The notes under the pieces: model-generated
Databases searched by the model: none
Seen by the model: the letters and a program-made list of their open reading frames with translations, nothing else
Told to the model about the DNA's origin: nothing
NCBI RefSeq assembly: GCF_002251735.1
Contig: NZ_NOXS01000014.1
Location: 1-44,894 of the forward strand
DNA length: 44,894 nt
From: Elstera cyanobacteriorum
GTDB lineage: Bacteria; Pseudomonadota; Alphaproteobacteria; Elsterales; Elsteraceae
Reading direction: 5' to 3'
Shown: positions 14,835 through 23,429 of the stretch, piece by piece
Position numbering within the stretch: the stretch's first letter is position 1
How the letters are laid out: every line of letters starts with the position of its first letter
Program-made: the position numbers and the translations under genes

Positions 14835-17393
14835 TTAAGAGACCCTGGTGAGTTCGCTAACCACTGCACGGATTTGATCAAGGCCGGGGCGGCCGAGCGA
14901 AGCGACTTCGGTGGCAAGCGCCCGCTGCTTGTCGATAGCGGCGTCGCGGTACGCCGCTTCCCCTTCTCGGCACAGGTGCGCAAGCTGGCTTAAGCCGAAG
15001 CTACCGAACAGGCTGGCCAGCGCGTGAACGGCTTGCGCCATGCCCGCAGGATTTTCTTGTGCCAGCGCCGTTTCAAGGCTGATGAGGCGGGTTTCGACGT
15101 CAATCTCGAAATCCTGCCAAATCGATAGCAGCAGGTCCTGGCCGACATTCTCAATGAGGTCGGCCAGGATCGCGCGGTCCACTGCCAGAATTTCGGTTGG
15201 TGCGGGTTCTGGCGGGGGAAAGCGGGCGGTGAAGCTCGCCAAACATTGTGCAAGCTGCTGGGGCCGAAGCGGCTTCGAGAGGACGGCGTTCATGCCCGCG
15301 CCCAGGTAGGTTTCGGCATCACCGGGCAAAGCATTGGCCGTAACCGCGATGATCGGCGTTTCGGCAAAGGCCATGCCCGAAGCACGGATATGCCGGGTGG
15401 CCGTGACCCCGTCCATCTCCGGCATCTGAATATCCATTAGGATGAGGTCATAGGATTTTCGCGATAGGGTCTCGATTACTTCGGTCCCATCCATTACCGT
15501 GTCGCAACTATGACCCTGTTTTTCAAGAACCCCGCGCAGGACTTTAAGATTAGTCTGATTATCGTCAGCGACCAGAACCCGCAGCCCCGTTTGGGCCGAT
15601 GGAGGATCGGCGGGCAGGCTGACGTTGGGGCGAGCGTCCGTTGAGACGGGCAGCGGCAGTTGGAAGCTAAAGCTGCTGCCCTGGCCCTGCACGCTCTCTA
15701 CCCCAATCGTGCCGCCCATTGCCGTTACAAGACGACGACAGACCGCGAGCCCTAAGCCCGACCCGCCGAACTGACGATGCGTATGGGTTTCCGCCTGTTC
15801 GAATTCTTGAAAGAGACGGCCTAGGGCTTCCGCCGGAATCCCAATACCGGTATCGGTGACCGAAAAGCTAAGCCACCCATTGCGCAAGGGGGCAATCGCG
15901 ATGGTCACGGTCCCAGTCAGGGTAAATTTGACCGCATTGCCGACGAGATTGAACAGGATTTGGCGCAACCGCCCCTCGTCACCCGCAAGCCAGACAGGCG
16001 TTTCTGGGGCAATATCAACCCGGAGCGTCAGGCCCTTCTTGTGCGCATCCGCCGAGAGCAGGTCGACAACACTGCCGACTGTCTCGGTCAAATCAAAGGC
16101 GATGGTTTCGATCTGAAGCTTGCCGGCTTCGAGGCGCGAGAAATCTAAAATATCATTGATCAAACGCATCAGGGATTCGGCGGAATTCTGAATAAGCGCC
16201 AAGGTTCGGCGGTGCCCGGGATCGGGAAGGGTATCGGCCAGCAGCCCGGTCATGCCCAGAATGCCGTTCATCGGGGTTCGGATCTCGTGGCTCATCTGGG
16301 CCAGGAACTGCGATTTGGCCCGATTGGCATTTTCGGCTGCTTCCCGGGCTTTGCGCAGCGCGTCGGTCTGCCGCCGCAAGACTTTCAGATTGCGCCCCAT
16401 GACAGTTCCCGCCAGCAATACAACCGCGATAACGAGAACGCTGGCCCCACCGATCAGTACCATATCGCGCCGCCAGTTTTTCAGTACCTCGCGCTCGTCA
16501 AAGCTGACCGTGACGACGATGGGCCAGCGGCGGGTAACTTGAAAGCTGGTCAGAAAGGCCGTATCGCCGGAACCGCTCTCTAACCGATAGAAACCTCGTT
16601 CCTGATTTGGCAGAAAATCAGAAAAAATCGGGGCGGAGACTTGTATTCCTACCTGTTTATTATCGTCATTTAACAGGAGAAGCGGTTTACCATCATACCG
16701 AAAAACACGAATGTTGACCTCATACTCGCGTCGAATTGAAAAATATTGCAACTGTAAGGCATCGCTATTGATCATGGCGACCGTGACGCCGCGCAACTCG
16801 CGGGTCGGTCCGCGGTTCGCAAAGGCAAAGGGGATAAAAGTCTGGTGGCTATCAGAACTGCTGACCGCCGCAAACGATCGTTGAGGAATGGGGAGTCCTA
16901 TCGCCCAATCTTGATAGGGCTCATTCTTCAACGTTTCAAAAAAGTCGAGCCCCTCAATATTCAGACCAACATCACTTTGGGCAATACTGCTGGAGACAAT
17001 GAGACCATTCGCATCAATGTATGTAACGCCTCGTATGAACTCATTGCTGCGAATATTATCTTGCACCGAGCGGGTGTTTTCTGCATTTTTTTCCGATAGA
17101 ACGGTTGCTACCCCCTTTGTAATCACTGAGATATTTTGAAAAGTCTGCTCAATCTGCTCGCGCAGCAAAAGCGCCAGCGACTCCGATAGGCGGGTTGTTT
17201 CATCCAGCGCTTGCTTCCGGCTGAGATAGCTCGTTGCCGCCACCAACAGCAGGATCAACAGCAGAATAATCGGTGCGGTAAACCAGAACAGGCGCGATAG
17301 CCGAACAATCTGCCGCCGACTGCCGCTTAACGGGTCGGCACGCTCTGTGCTGTTGGCTATCGGGAGAGCCGCTTTCAGTGGCGCTTGTTCCAT
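14835..17393 (-). CDS. Hybrid sensor histidine kinase with dCache-like sensor, receiver and Hpt domains
   Basis: An 852-residue membrane kinase. TM1 is at about 37-54 and TM2 at 311-333, enclosing a periplasmic double-Cache-like sensor. A short coiled coil (340-362) without a clear HAMP leads to HisKA with H369 in [10 protein letters not shown], the N-box [18 protein letters not shown] and GGSGLGLA. A receiver follows (605-720, D654, K707) and then an Hpt-like domain (740-850). The candidate Hpt histidine H790 is followed by ALAS instead of the usual TLKG, so the normally conserved Lys and Gly are missing. Start chosen at MEQAPLK, which follows GGAG; an upstream ATG would overlap the divergent gene. 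The make-up resembles RscS/SypF, the kinases feeding the syp regulator, and the only NtrC-type regulator in the window lies 10 kb away. Confidence 0.9.
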   Translation of the reverse strand: MEQAPLKAALPIANSTERADPLSGSRRQIVRLSRLFWFTAPIILLLILLLVAATSYLSRKQALDETTRLSESLALLLREQIEQTFQNISVITKGVATVLSEKNAENTRSVQDNIRSNEFIRGVTYIDANGLIVSSSIAQSDVGLNIEGLDFFETLKNEPYQDWAIGLPIPQRSFAAVSSSDSHQTFIPFAFANRGPTRELRGVTVAMINSDALQLQYFSIRREYEVNIRVFRYDGKPLLLLNDDNKQVGIQVSAPIFSDFLPNQERGFYRLESGSGDTAFLTSFQVTRRWPIVVTVSFDEREVLKNWRRDMVLIGGASVLVIAVVLLAGTVMGRNLKVLRRQTDALRKAREAAENANRAKSQFLAQMSHEIRTPMNGILGMTGLLADTLPDPGHRRTLALIQNSAESLMRLINDILDFSRLEAGKLQIETIAFDLTETVGSVVDLLSADAHKKGLTLRVDIAPETPVWLAGDEGRLRQILFNLVGNAVKFTLTGTVTIAIAPLRNGWLSFSVTDTGIGIPAEALGRLFQEFEQAETHTHRQFGGSGLGLAVCRRLVTAMGGTIGVESVQGQGSSFSFQLPLPVSTDARPNVSLPADPPSAQTGLRVLVADDNQTNLKVLRGVLEKQGHSCDTVMDGTEVIETLSRKSYDLILMDIQMPEMDGVTATRHIRASGMAFAETPIIAVTANALPGDAETYLGAGMNAVLSKPLRPQQLAQCLASFTARFPPPEPAPTEILAVDRAILADLIENVGQDLLLSIWQDFEIDVETRLISLETALAQENPAGMAQAVHALASLFGSFGLSQLAHLCREGEAAYRDAAIDKQRALATEVASLGRPGLDQIRAVVSELTRVS

Positions 17394-17420
17394 GTTTCTC
17401 CAAGTTGAAAGGTAACGGTC

Positions 17421-18266
17421 ATGCGCACACAAGATCATACTTTCCACTGCCGACCGGCGCCCTGCAAGGCTGCCGTGATGGCTGCGACGGCTTTTGTCAT
17501 GGGGGCGTTGCTGATTTCTCCCGGCAATGTCTATGCCAATGATGGGCGGGTGGAAAAAATAACGTCGGCGAAAAAATTGCGAGTCTGCATATGGCCAGCC
17601 TATTATGGCATTACGTTTCGCAACAATCGCGATTTCCAGTTGCGGGGAATCGACATCGATATGGCAAAATATCTAGCAGATGATATGAAGGTTACTGTCA
17701 GCTTTATCGATAGTTCTTTTCCAAGTTTCATGGACGACTTGGATGCAGATAAATGCGACATTGCTATGTTTGCGATTGGTCAGACCGAAGCGCGACGCGC
17801 ACGGGTCGACATGACCGAACCACATTTGCGGTCTGGGATGTATGGTGTGACGACTAAGACGAATTCTGCCATCCAATCCTGGGATGATCTCGACAAAAGT
17901 GGGCGGGTTCTGGCCGTCCAGAAGGGTACCGTGATGGAGCCCTATATGTTGCAAAATGCGAAGCAAGCTGAGATTCGCGTTATCGTCCCGCCCGCAACGC
18001 GCGAGGAGGAGGTTCTGTCGGGCCGTGCCGATGCATTCCTAACCGATTATCCTTATTCTCGTTGGATGCTGGTTCAACACGATTGGGCGCGGGTAGTACC
18101 GCCGCTGTCGCCGGTCAACCCGGTGGATTATGGGTTTGCGGTCAAGAAGGGCCAACCGGAGTGGTTAGCTTATGTGAATGCTTTCATCCGCAAAACCCGT
18201 GCGGATGGCCGGTTGTTGAAAGCTGCAAAGGCTAATGATATGGAGCCTATTGTTATTCTGAAATAG
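17421..18266 (+). CDS. Orphan periplasmic solute-binding protein, family 3
   Basis: A 281-residue protein with an N-terminal signal (hydrophobic about 18-34, then NVYAND). It has the amino-acid-binding family 3 layout: [34 protein letters not shown], then [24 protein letters not shown], and a C-terminal [19 protein letters not shown]. No permease or ATPase gene is near. It is divergent from the hybrid kinase with only 27 nt between the start codons, so their control regions must overlap each other or the coding parts. A role as ligand-presenting partner of the kinase sensor domain is an inference from that arrangement. A terminator follows. Confidence 0.85.
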   Translation: MRTQDHTFHCRPAPCKAAVMAATAFVMGALLISPGNVYANDGRVEKITSAKKLRVCIWPAYYGITFRNNRDFQLRGIDIDMAKYLADDMKVTVSFIDSSFPSFMDDLDADKCDIAMFAIGQTEARRARVDMTEPHLRSGMYGVTTKTNSAIQSWDDLDKSGRVLAVQKGTVMEPYMLQNAKQAEIRVIVPPATREEEVLSGRADAFLTDYPYSRWMLVQHDWARVVPPLSPVNPVDYGFAVKKGQPEWLAYVNAFIRKTRADGRLLKAAKANDMEPIVILK

Positions 18267-18290
18267 GCTGCACAGGTCGCGATCCCATGC

Positions 18291-18318
18291 GCCCCCGCCG
18301 TGACCGGTGGGGGCTTTT
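18291..18318 (+). terminator. Rho-independent terminator after the solute-binding protein
   Basis: GCCCCCGCCG (18291-18300) pairs with CGGTGGGGGC (18305-18314), 10 bp including one G-T pair, with loop TGAC, followed by TTTTCC. Confidence 0.8.
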
Positions 18319-18578
18319 CCATGGTGGCCTGAGCGAGACGCACTTGCGCCTTAGTGAGGCGCGGATTTGTGTCGGCTTTTGCGGCGGCGCAACACATCGC
18401 CGATGTGCGCTTATAGATCAGGAGACCCGCGAGATGAAGACGCATACCGAGGATTTTAGCGCGAGCCGGTGCAGATTGCGCTGATGAGCAGCCTGTCCGT
18501 GAGTGCGTGGCGGCAACCCCCAAACCAATGCAGGTTATTATTGCCGAAAATAGTGGGAGCCGCTTGACCCGCTAACCG
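18319..18578. other. Intergenic stretch without recognised gene
   Basis: Between the terminator of the solute-binding gene and the end of the minus-strand polysaccharide operon. The open frames on both strands are short, lack ribosome binding sites and show no family resemblance. No hairpin with a T-tract is evident for the minus-strand operon end. Confidence 0.4.
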
Positions 18579-19289
18579 TTAACGCCGCCGTAACAGCGCC
18601 GATCTCAAGAAAAAGTCGCTTAACCGGTTGGCGAGACCGGGAAAAAGCCGCCGCAACCGCCGCGCTTCCCGAGCGAACTCTTCCCCCAGGGTTGGAAACG
18701 CGCGGTCATTCAGTACGAGGCCCGCGATATTGGCCCCGGCTAACCGAAACTGCTCTAAGGCTACCTTAGCTTCAGCTTGGGTCGTTACCGCACTAAGGCC
18801 GATGAGAATGGCCGCGTCGCAGGCGCCCGCGATGCGGTCAGCTGGGATATTGCGGCCATTCACCAGATTGGCCGGCGACGTATCGACAAGGATGACCTCA
18901 TACTCGGCCAATTCCTCTCTCAGTAATCGGGAGAGTTGCCGTCCTTCGCGAAAATCAATCAAAGTATCCCGCCCCGAAACCGGCGAGGAGGGCGCCGGCA
19001 CCAGGTCGAAGCCACGATTATCGGCTGAGGGCTGCAAAACATTGGCAACGGAGCGATCCCCAGGCCGCCACGATGTATCAAGCGCGCGGATAATTGGTCG
19101 ATGCAGGTTGAGGTCGAGATAAATCGTCCGCAAGCCCGCTGCCGCCGACCGTGCGGCAAGCGCCTGGGCGAGGGTTGTCGCCCCATCGCCAGGCCGAATC
19201 GCCGAAACCGAAACACTGCGGGCCCCGCGCCCAATGGTGCGCCCGTAAATCGCCTCAAGCTCCTGATAGGTCGGGCTGAGAGAAATCAT
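18579..19289 (-). CDS. CpsD/CapB-type tyrosine-kinase-like ATPase with degenerate Walker A
   Basis: A 236-residue protein of the bacterial tyrosine kinase/P-loop fold used in polysaccharide export (SypD, CpsD, Wzc C-domain). The P-loop position reads IRPGDGATTLAQ (31-42), with Ala37 where the essential Lys of G-x-G-K-T/S is expected. Walker A' is LDLNLHRP (58-65, usually D-x-D-x-R) and Walker B VILVDTSP (132-139). There is no Tyr-rich tail, only an Arg-rich end (ALLRRR). It is probably catalytically weak or dead, acting as a structural or switch partner of the chain-length protein encoded at 42524-43987. Start chosen at MISLSPTYQ: ATGA overlap with the stop of the SLBB gene. An upstream start would overlap it by 78 nt. 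Confidence 0.8.
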   Translation of the reverse strand: MISLSPTYQELEAIYGRTIGRGARSVSVSAIRPGDGATTLAQALAARSAAAGLRTIYLDLNLHRPIIRALDTSWRPGDRSVANVLQPSADNRGFDLVPAPSSPVSGRDTLIDFREGRQLSRLLREELAEYEVILVDTSPANLVNGRNIPADRIAGACDAAILIGLSAVTTQAEAKVALEQFRLAGANIAGLVLNDRAFPTLGEEFAREARRLRRLFPGLANRLSDFFLRSALLRRR

Positions 19290-21394
19290 AATCCCCCCCG
19301 AATAATCGCGAAGATCGAGAGAACGGACACGGCATCGCGCACGCCATCCATGAAAATTTTCCAATCGGACTGGGCGATCGAGGGAACATAAACCGTGTCG
19401 CCCGGGCGAATGGTGGGGAGCTTGGTCACATCGCCCGTTTTGGCGAAGGCCACGAGATCAAAGGTCCGCGCTTGATCTTGGCAGCACCCGAGATTTACGA
19501 CGACGATCTTTTCTTGATAGGCATCGCTGAGCGGCCCGCCCGCTTCGGCCAGCAAATCGAGCAGGGTCATTTCGTCGTTAAACCGATAGCGCCCCGGTTT
19601 GCCGACCGAGCCAATGACGCGGACGGTGTTTTCCTTGCTCTGGTCCAGCCAATCGCCGTTGCGGTCGGGCACGAAGATAACGTCGCCCGGTTTTACCACC
19701 GGTAGCAGGCTGGGGTCGCCCGTTTCAAGATAGCGCGAGAAATCGAGTTTTGTAATGCGCGCCGCCCCCTTCGGGCTATCGCGGTGGGAAATGCGGATGT
19801 TCCGCAGATCGGCCCCGCTGGTCGGCCCGTTCGCGGCAGAAAGAATATCCATAAAGCTAAAGTTCTCGCTAAAGGCATATCGCCCGGGGGCGCCAACCTG
19901 CCCCATGATGTGGATTGAGCGGTCGGACGCTTGCCGCGTCCATTGGGCTTTATTGTCGGACGGGTCTTGCGGCAGTTCGGGAACCATGATCACGGTCCCG
20001 GCCTGGATACGGGGCACGGCGGCGAGATTACCCCCTTGGTCAAGGAAGGCGGCAAGATCAAAAATCTCGGGCTGAGCATTGCCGGTGCGCGTGCGCACCA
20101 CCTGAACATGGGCAATATCGGCGCGCGCGGTTGGCCCTCCGGCCTGCCCCAGAAGATCGAAGAAACTCATTTCATCCGACCATTCAAACCGCCCAGGCTT
20201 ATAGACGGCGCCCAGAACCTGCACCGCGCGCCCCGGGGCGATTTTCAGCCACGAGGGTTCGTTGGTGTCCATTTTTTCGGGAACGAAGATAGCATCCCCG
20301 CCGCGTACCGGCGGTAAAGGCGCTGCGGCTGGGTTTTCGGTATAAGCAGCAAGATCGACAAGATCGACCCGCCCATCGGCGCGGAGCAAACGGATCTGCC
20401 GGGTATCGGCAAAGCGGGTCGGCCCGCCCGAATTGGCAAGAATATCGATAAAGGTCGCACCCGGCTTCCCATCGAAGGCGCCCGGCTTGGCGACTTCACC
20501 CATGACGTAAACCGTCTGCGCCCCCCGGCGGATTTCCTCCATCTGCTTCGGCACAAAAATCGTCGCGCCGGGCTGAACGTCGGGCAAGGTCGAACGGTCA
20601 CCCGAATCGAGATAGGCCTGAAGATTGAAAATAACCGGCTTGCCTTGGTTGATGATGCGGATCTGTTCGACGGCGGCGTAGCGCGTGACACCGCCCGAGC
20701 GCATCAGCATATCGACGACATTTACCCCAGGCTTGAAGGCAAAAGTAGCGGGGGTATTTACCTCGCCAAAGACCTTCACAGCCGTCCGTTCTTCGGCACC
20801 GTCCCCCGCCGCCGCCAGGGTCCGACCGTCAAAATCGATCTGCACATTGCCTGTTAGCGGCGAGGCGGGCACGAAGATCGTATCGAGCGGCTGCAATTCG
20901 GGCAGCAGGCTGGGGTCGCCACTGTCGAGATATTTCTTATAGTCAAAACTCACCGACTGCTTCCCGCGCCGAACCTGTACTCGGTCAAGCTGCGCCCCCT
21001 GACTCAGTCCGCCTGCGGCGTTGATCGCCATCTGCACCGTCGCTTCGCCGGGCAGTTCGACCGGCCCCGGCGTTTTGACATAGCCAAGCACAGACACCAG
21101 CAGGCGCCGCTCCTTCAGGACCACCGTCAGACGATCAAGATCGCGGAAGGCCTTGCCAAGCCGCTCGCGCACAATCCGTTCGGCCTCGGCGGGGCTTTTT
21201 CCGGCCAATGCAATCGCGCCGACTTCGGGCAGGGTAACGCGGCCCTTGCGATCAATCTGGAAATCCTTGCTTAGCGCCGCTTCGCCCGGCAGCGAGACCG
21301 TTAGAATATCCCCGATCCGCAGCGCGTCCTCTTGGGCGCGCGCCGGTAGCATGGCGCAGAGCATAACCAGGGCAAGCACAAGGCAACGGATCAT
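19286..21394 (-). CDS. Polysaccharide export protein with six SLBB repeats
   Basis: A 702-residue exported protein. A signal peptide (1-20, LARA-type cleavage, no lipobox Cys) leads to a poly-export domain (about 23-95: LRIGDILTVSLPGE). Six SLBB repeats follow, beginning near residues 100, 205, 293, 390, 495 and 592, each with a G-x-V-x-x-P-G-x-(F/Y)-type opening and an (A/S)-G-G-x-(T/S) element. They are separated by linkers of the form F-D-L-x-x-(Y/F)-L-x-x-G-D...P-G-D-x-I-F-V-P. The C-terminus is hydrophobic (VSVLSIFAIIRGGL), possibly an outer-membrane anchor. Wza- or SypC-like proteins usually carry far fewer SLBB units and a lipid anchor. It lies in an operon with the STAS, lipoprotein and kinase-like genes; it overlaps the kinase gene by 4 nt. 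Confidence 0.88.
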   Translation of the reverse strand: MIRCLVLALVMLCAMLPARAQEDALRIGDILTVSLPGEAALSKDFQIDRKGRVTLPEVGAIALAGKSPAEAERIVRERLGKAFRDLDRLTVVLKERRLLVSVLGYVKTPGPVELPGEATVQMAINAAGGLSQGAQLDRVQVRRGKQSVSFDYKKYLDSGDPSLLPELQPLDTIFVPASPLTGNVQIDFDGRTLAAAGDGAEERTAVKVFGEVNTPATFAFKPGVNVVDMLMRSGGVTRYAAVEQIRIINQGKPVIFNLQAYLDSGDRSTLPDVQPGATIFVPKQMEEIRRGAQTVYVMGEVAKPGAFDGKPGATFIDILANSGGPTRFADTRQIRLLRADGRVDLVDLAAYTENPAAAPLPPVRGGDAIFVPEKMDTNEPSWLKIAPGRAVQVLGAVYKPGRFEWSDEMSFFDLLGQAGGPTARADIAHVQVVRTRTGNAQPEIFDLAAFLDQGGNLAAVPRIQAGTVIMVPELPQDPSDNKAQWTRQASDRSIHIMGQVGAPGRYAFSENFSFMDILSAANGPTSGADLRNIRISHRDSPKGAARITKLDFSRYLETGDPSLLPVVKPGDVIFVPDRNGDWLDQSKENTVRVIGSVGKPGRYRFNDEMTLLDLLAEAGGPLSDAYQEKIVVVNLGCCQDQARTFDLVAFAKTGDVTKLPTIRPGDTVYVPSIAQSDWKIFMDGVRDAVSVLSIFAIIRGGL

Positions 21395-21405
21395 TGGCGT
21401 TATCC

Positions 21406-21762
21406 TCAGCGAGGGACAGAGGCGAGAGCTTGGTCCAGGGTATCAAGCTCGCCCCGCAGGCGTCCCAAAGTCGTATTCATATCGTCCAGCAAGCCCGATG
21501 CGGCTTCCCGTTCGGCCCGGGCCAACAGGATTTCGGACTGGCGCAGGCGGCCTGGCGCGAAAAGGCGTGCATGCCCCTCCCGCACCGCCGCCATTCGGGC
21601 ACGTGCGTTTTGCAGCGCTTCAGGAATCTCGGTTGCCCGCGCAGGGCGGTAATGACCGATGTCGCCGCCCCGCGCTTCCGGCGGCCAAGACGGGCCGCCG
21701 CAGGCCCCAAGAAGGGCGCACGCAATCACGACGAGTGGGGCGGCGAAATCCTGGGACTGCAT
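21406..21762 (-). CDS. Small lipoprotein with helical tail
   Basis: A 118-residue protein with a lipoprotein signal (VVIACALLGAC, lipidated Cys21). An Ala/Arg/Leu-rich helical region (about 45-115) could form a coiled coil (NARARMAAVREGHARLFAPG, LLARAEREAASGLLDD, LGRLRGELDTLDQAL). The family is not recognised with confidence; it resembles small DUF4398-like envelope lipoproteins. It is the second gene of the operon, 7 nt after the STAS gene and 11 nt before the SLBB gene, so it is probably an accessory of the export channel. GAGG precedes the start. Confidence 0.7.
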   Translation of the reverse strand: MQSQDFAAPLVVIACALLGACGGPSWPPEARGGDIGHYRPARATEIPEALQNARARMAAVREGHARLFAPGRLRQSEILLARAEREAASGLLDDMNTTLGRLRGELDTLDQALASVPR

Positions 21763-21769
21763 GACCGCC

Positions 21770-22060
21770 TCAAAGATTAATCGAGGCGGAGGTCATCGGG
21801 ATCACGCGCGGCACGCGCAAAAACTCCAGCAGCCGCGCGGGCTGGCCGTTGGCCCCGACCAAGGTCAGGCCGAGTTTACGGGCCAAAAGACGCTTATACA
21901 AAAAGACGATGGCGCCCACGCCCGAGCTGTCGAGGAAATCCACCTCGGTCATATCCAGTTCAACGGGAACATCGCCATTGGCCAGCGCTTCCAGGTCCGA
22001 CCGCAGATTGGCCGCCGCTTCAGCATCAAAGGCGCCGCGCAGGAAATAAGTGTGGGTCAT
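21770..22060 (-). CDS. STAS-domain protein (anti-sigma antagonist type, SypA/RsbV-like)
   Basis: A 96-residue single STAS domain. The conserved phosphorylation loop reads VDFLDSSGVGAIV, with the Ser pair S45-S46 where SpoIIAA and RsbV are phosphorylated. It is the first gene of the minus-strand polysaccharide operon, behind a sigma-54 type promoter. Its partner is very likely the kinase/receiver/phosphatase encoded at 30998-32521, the only protein here with both an RsbW-like kinase and a PP2C phosphatase. In V. fischeri, unphosphorylated SypA promotes and SypE-phosphorylated SypA blocks biofilm formation; the same switch is inferred here. Confidence 0.85.
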   Translation of the reverse strand: MTHTYFLRGAFDAEAAANLRSDLEALANGDVPVELDMTEVDFLDSSGVGAIVFLYKRLLARKLGLTLVGANGQPARLLEFLRVPRVIPMTSASINL

Positions 22061-22095
22061 GAGAACATCTCCAGTGTGAGGGACGGTCTCACAAC

Positions 22096-22111
22096 GGCAA
22101 AGGGCGTGCCG
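22096..22111 (-). promoter_or_regulatory. Sigma-54 promoter for the STAS/export operon
   Basis: The minus strand reads CGGCACGCCCTTTGCC. GGCACG-N4-TTGC matches the -24/-12 consensus fully except the first base (C for T), with GG and GC exactly 10 nt apart. Predicted transcription start is near 22085, 25 nt before the start codon. Confidence 0.8.
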
Positions 22112-22173
22112 TTATGCCAAATGGCGGTTTTTGGGCGCTGGCCAGCGAATTACCCTTAAAGTACCGCGCCAAC

Positions 22174-22218
22174 TTGCAATCTGCAATTGCGGCCTGAAAG
22201 GGACGTTGCATTTTGCAG
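22174..22218. promoter_or_regulatory. Two LuxO-type enhancer boxes between divergent operons
   Basis: Box 1, TTGCAATCTGCAA (22174-22186), is a perfect TTGCA-N3-TGCAA palindrome. Box 2, TTGCATTTTGCAG (22206-22218), differs by one base. They lie between the two divergent sigma-54 elements; box centres are 71 and 103 nt from the minus-strand -24 and 83 and 51 nt from the plus-strand -24. These are usual distances for activator sites. The form is the one known for LuxO sites before the Vibrio qrr genes. Confidence 0.75.
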
Positions 22219-22261
22219 TCCACACGGCCACAGAAAGGCCGCGAGCGTGCGCCCGATGGGC

Positions 22262-22277
22262 TGGCACGGCGGTTGCC
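22262..22277 (+). promoter_or_regulatory. Sigma-54 promoter for the glycosyltransferase/regulator operon
   Basis: TGGCACGGCGGTTGCC is a full match to TGGCACG-N4-TTGC. Predicted start of transcription is near 22288, 26 nt before the first start codon. Confidence 0.85.
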
Positions 22278-22313
22278 ATCCGAGAGCATCGACGTTTTTT
22301 TCGGAGCCTCCCC

Positions 22314-23429
22314 ATGGCCGCCCCCCACCGTCCCCATCTTGTTCACATCGTCCAACATCTGGCGCCGGGCGGGATTGAGGCGCTGGTTCTCGCCTTAACG
22401 GCGACACCGGCCCATCAATCAACGATTATCAGTCTTGATGGGTCCGTCGAGGCTCTGGTGCGACAATGGCCGCGCCTGGCGACCGTCCGCGGTCAGCTAA
22501 TCGCCCTTGAGAAACCGCCAGGGCTGCGTCCGGGCCTCATCCTTAAGCTGGCTTGGCACTTGCGCCGAATGAAGGCGACCGCCTGTTTTACCCATGGAAT
22601 TGGCCCGCTCGTCTACGGCGCTGCGGCCGCCCGGTTGGCGGGCGTTCCGCACCGGATCCACGTTGATCACGATAGCTGGAGCCTTGAAACGAGCGCGATG
22701 CGGCGGTTGTATCGCTTCGGTCTTGAGGCCGGAAAGCCGATCCAAGTTGCCGTGACCGATGCCATCAGCACCGCGCTGAGGGCTTGGACAGGACGGGCGC
22801 CGACGGTTGTCTATAATGGGATCGATACGCGCCGCTTCTGCCCCGTAGCGGGTCAGAACGAGCGGTTGGCGCGCCGGGCACAGCTCGGGTTACCCCGCGA
22901 TGCCATTCTTATCGGCGCAATCGGGCGGCTTGAAATGGTGAAGGGCCATGATTTGCTTATTCAGGCACTTACCCACTTGCCCGCCAACTGCCATCTCGCC
23001 CTTGCCGGCGATGGCACCCAACGCATGACCCTGGCGATGGTGGCGGAAGAGTTAGGAGTTACGGAGCGGGTTCATTTCCTAGGCTTGCAAGACGATCCGG
23101 CTGTTGTCTTGCAGGCGCTTGATGTTTTCTGCCTGCCATCCCGGGCCGAGGGGCTGCCGCTTGCCCTGCTCGAGGCTTTGGCCTGTAGCCTACCCGTCGT
23201 CGCAACGGCGGTCGGCGGCGTGCCCGCAGCGCTCCCCCCCGGCGCCGGGATCGTCGTTCCGTCAGAAGACCCGACCGCGCTAGCGGTGGCACTGCAGGCG
23301 GTACACGACCTCCCCCCAGTGGCCCAGCGCCGCATGGGGGGCATTGGTCGCTTATTCGTCCTCGAACATTATTCCCTCGAAAAAACCCGGGCGGCCTATG
23401 ACCGCCTTGCCCTTGGGGAGGCGGTGTAA
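22314..23429 (+). CDS. Glycosyltransferase family 4
   Basis: A 371-residue GT-B enzyme. The N-terminal half opens HLVHIVQHLAPGGIEALV. The donor half has IGAIGRLEMVKGHDLLIQAL, FLGLQDD and the E-x7-E element SRAEGLPLALLEALACSLPVVAT with VGGVP. It adds a sugar to the lipid-linked polysaccharide repeat at the cytoplasmic membrane face. Start chosen at the ATG preceded by CGGAG (22302-22306) and just behind the sigma-54 promoter; a longer frame runs upstream through the promoter and is rejected. It overlaps the next gene by 1 nt (TAATG). By position it corresponds to SypP. Confidence 0.9.
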   Translation: MAAPHRPHLVHIVQHLAPGGIEALVLALTATPAHQSTIISLDGSVEALVRQWPRLATVRGQLIALEKPPGLRPGLILKLAWHLRRMKATACFTHGIGPLVYGAAAARLAGVPHRIHVDHDSWSLETSAMRRLYRFGLEAGKPIQVAVTDAISTALRAWTGRAPTVVYNGIDTRRFCPVAGQNERLARRAQLGLPRDAILIGAIGRLEMVKGHDLLIQALTHLPANCHLALAGDGTQRMTLAMVAEELGVTERVHFLGLQDDPAVVLQALDVFCLPSRAEGLPLALLEALACSLPVVATAVGGVPAALPPGAGIVVPSEDPTALAVALQAVHDLPPVAQRRMGGIGRLFVLEHYSLEKTRAAYDRLALGEAV

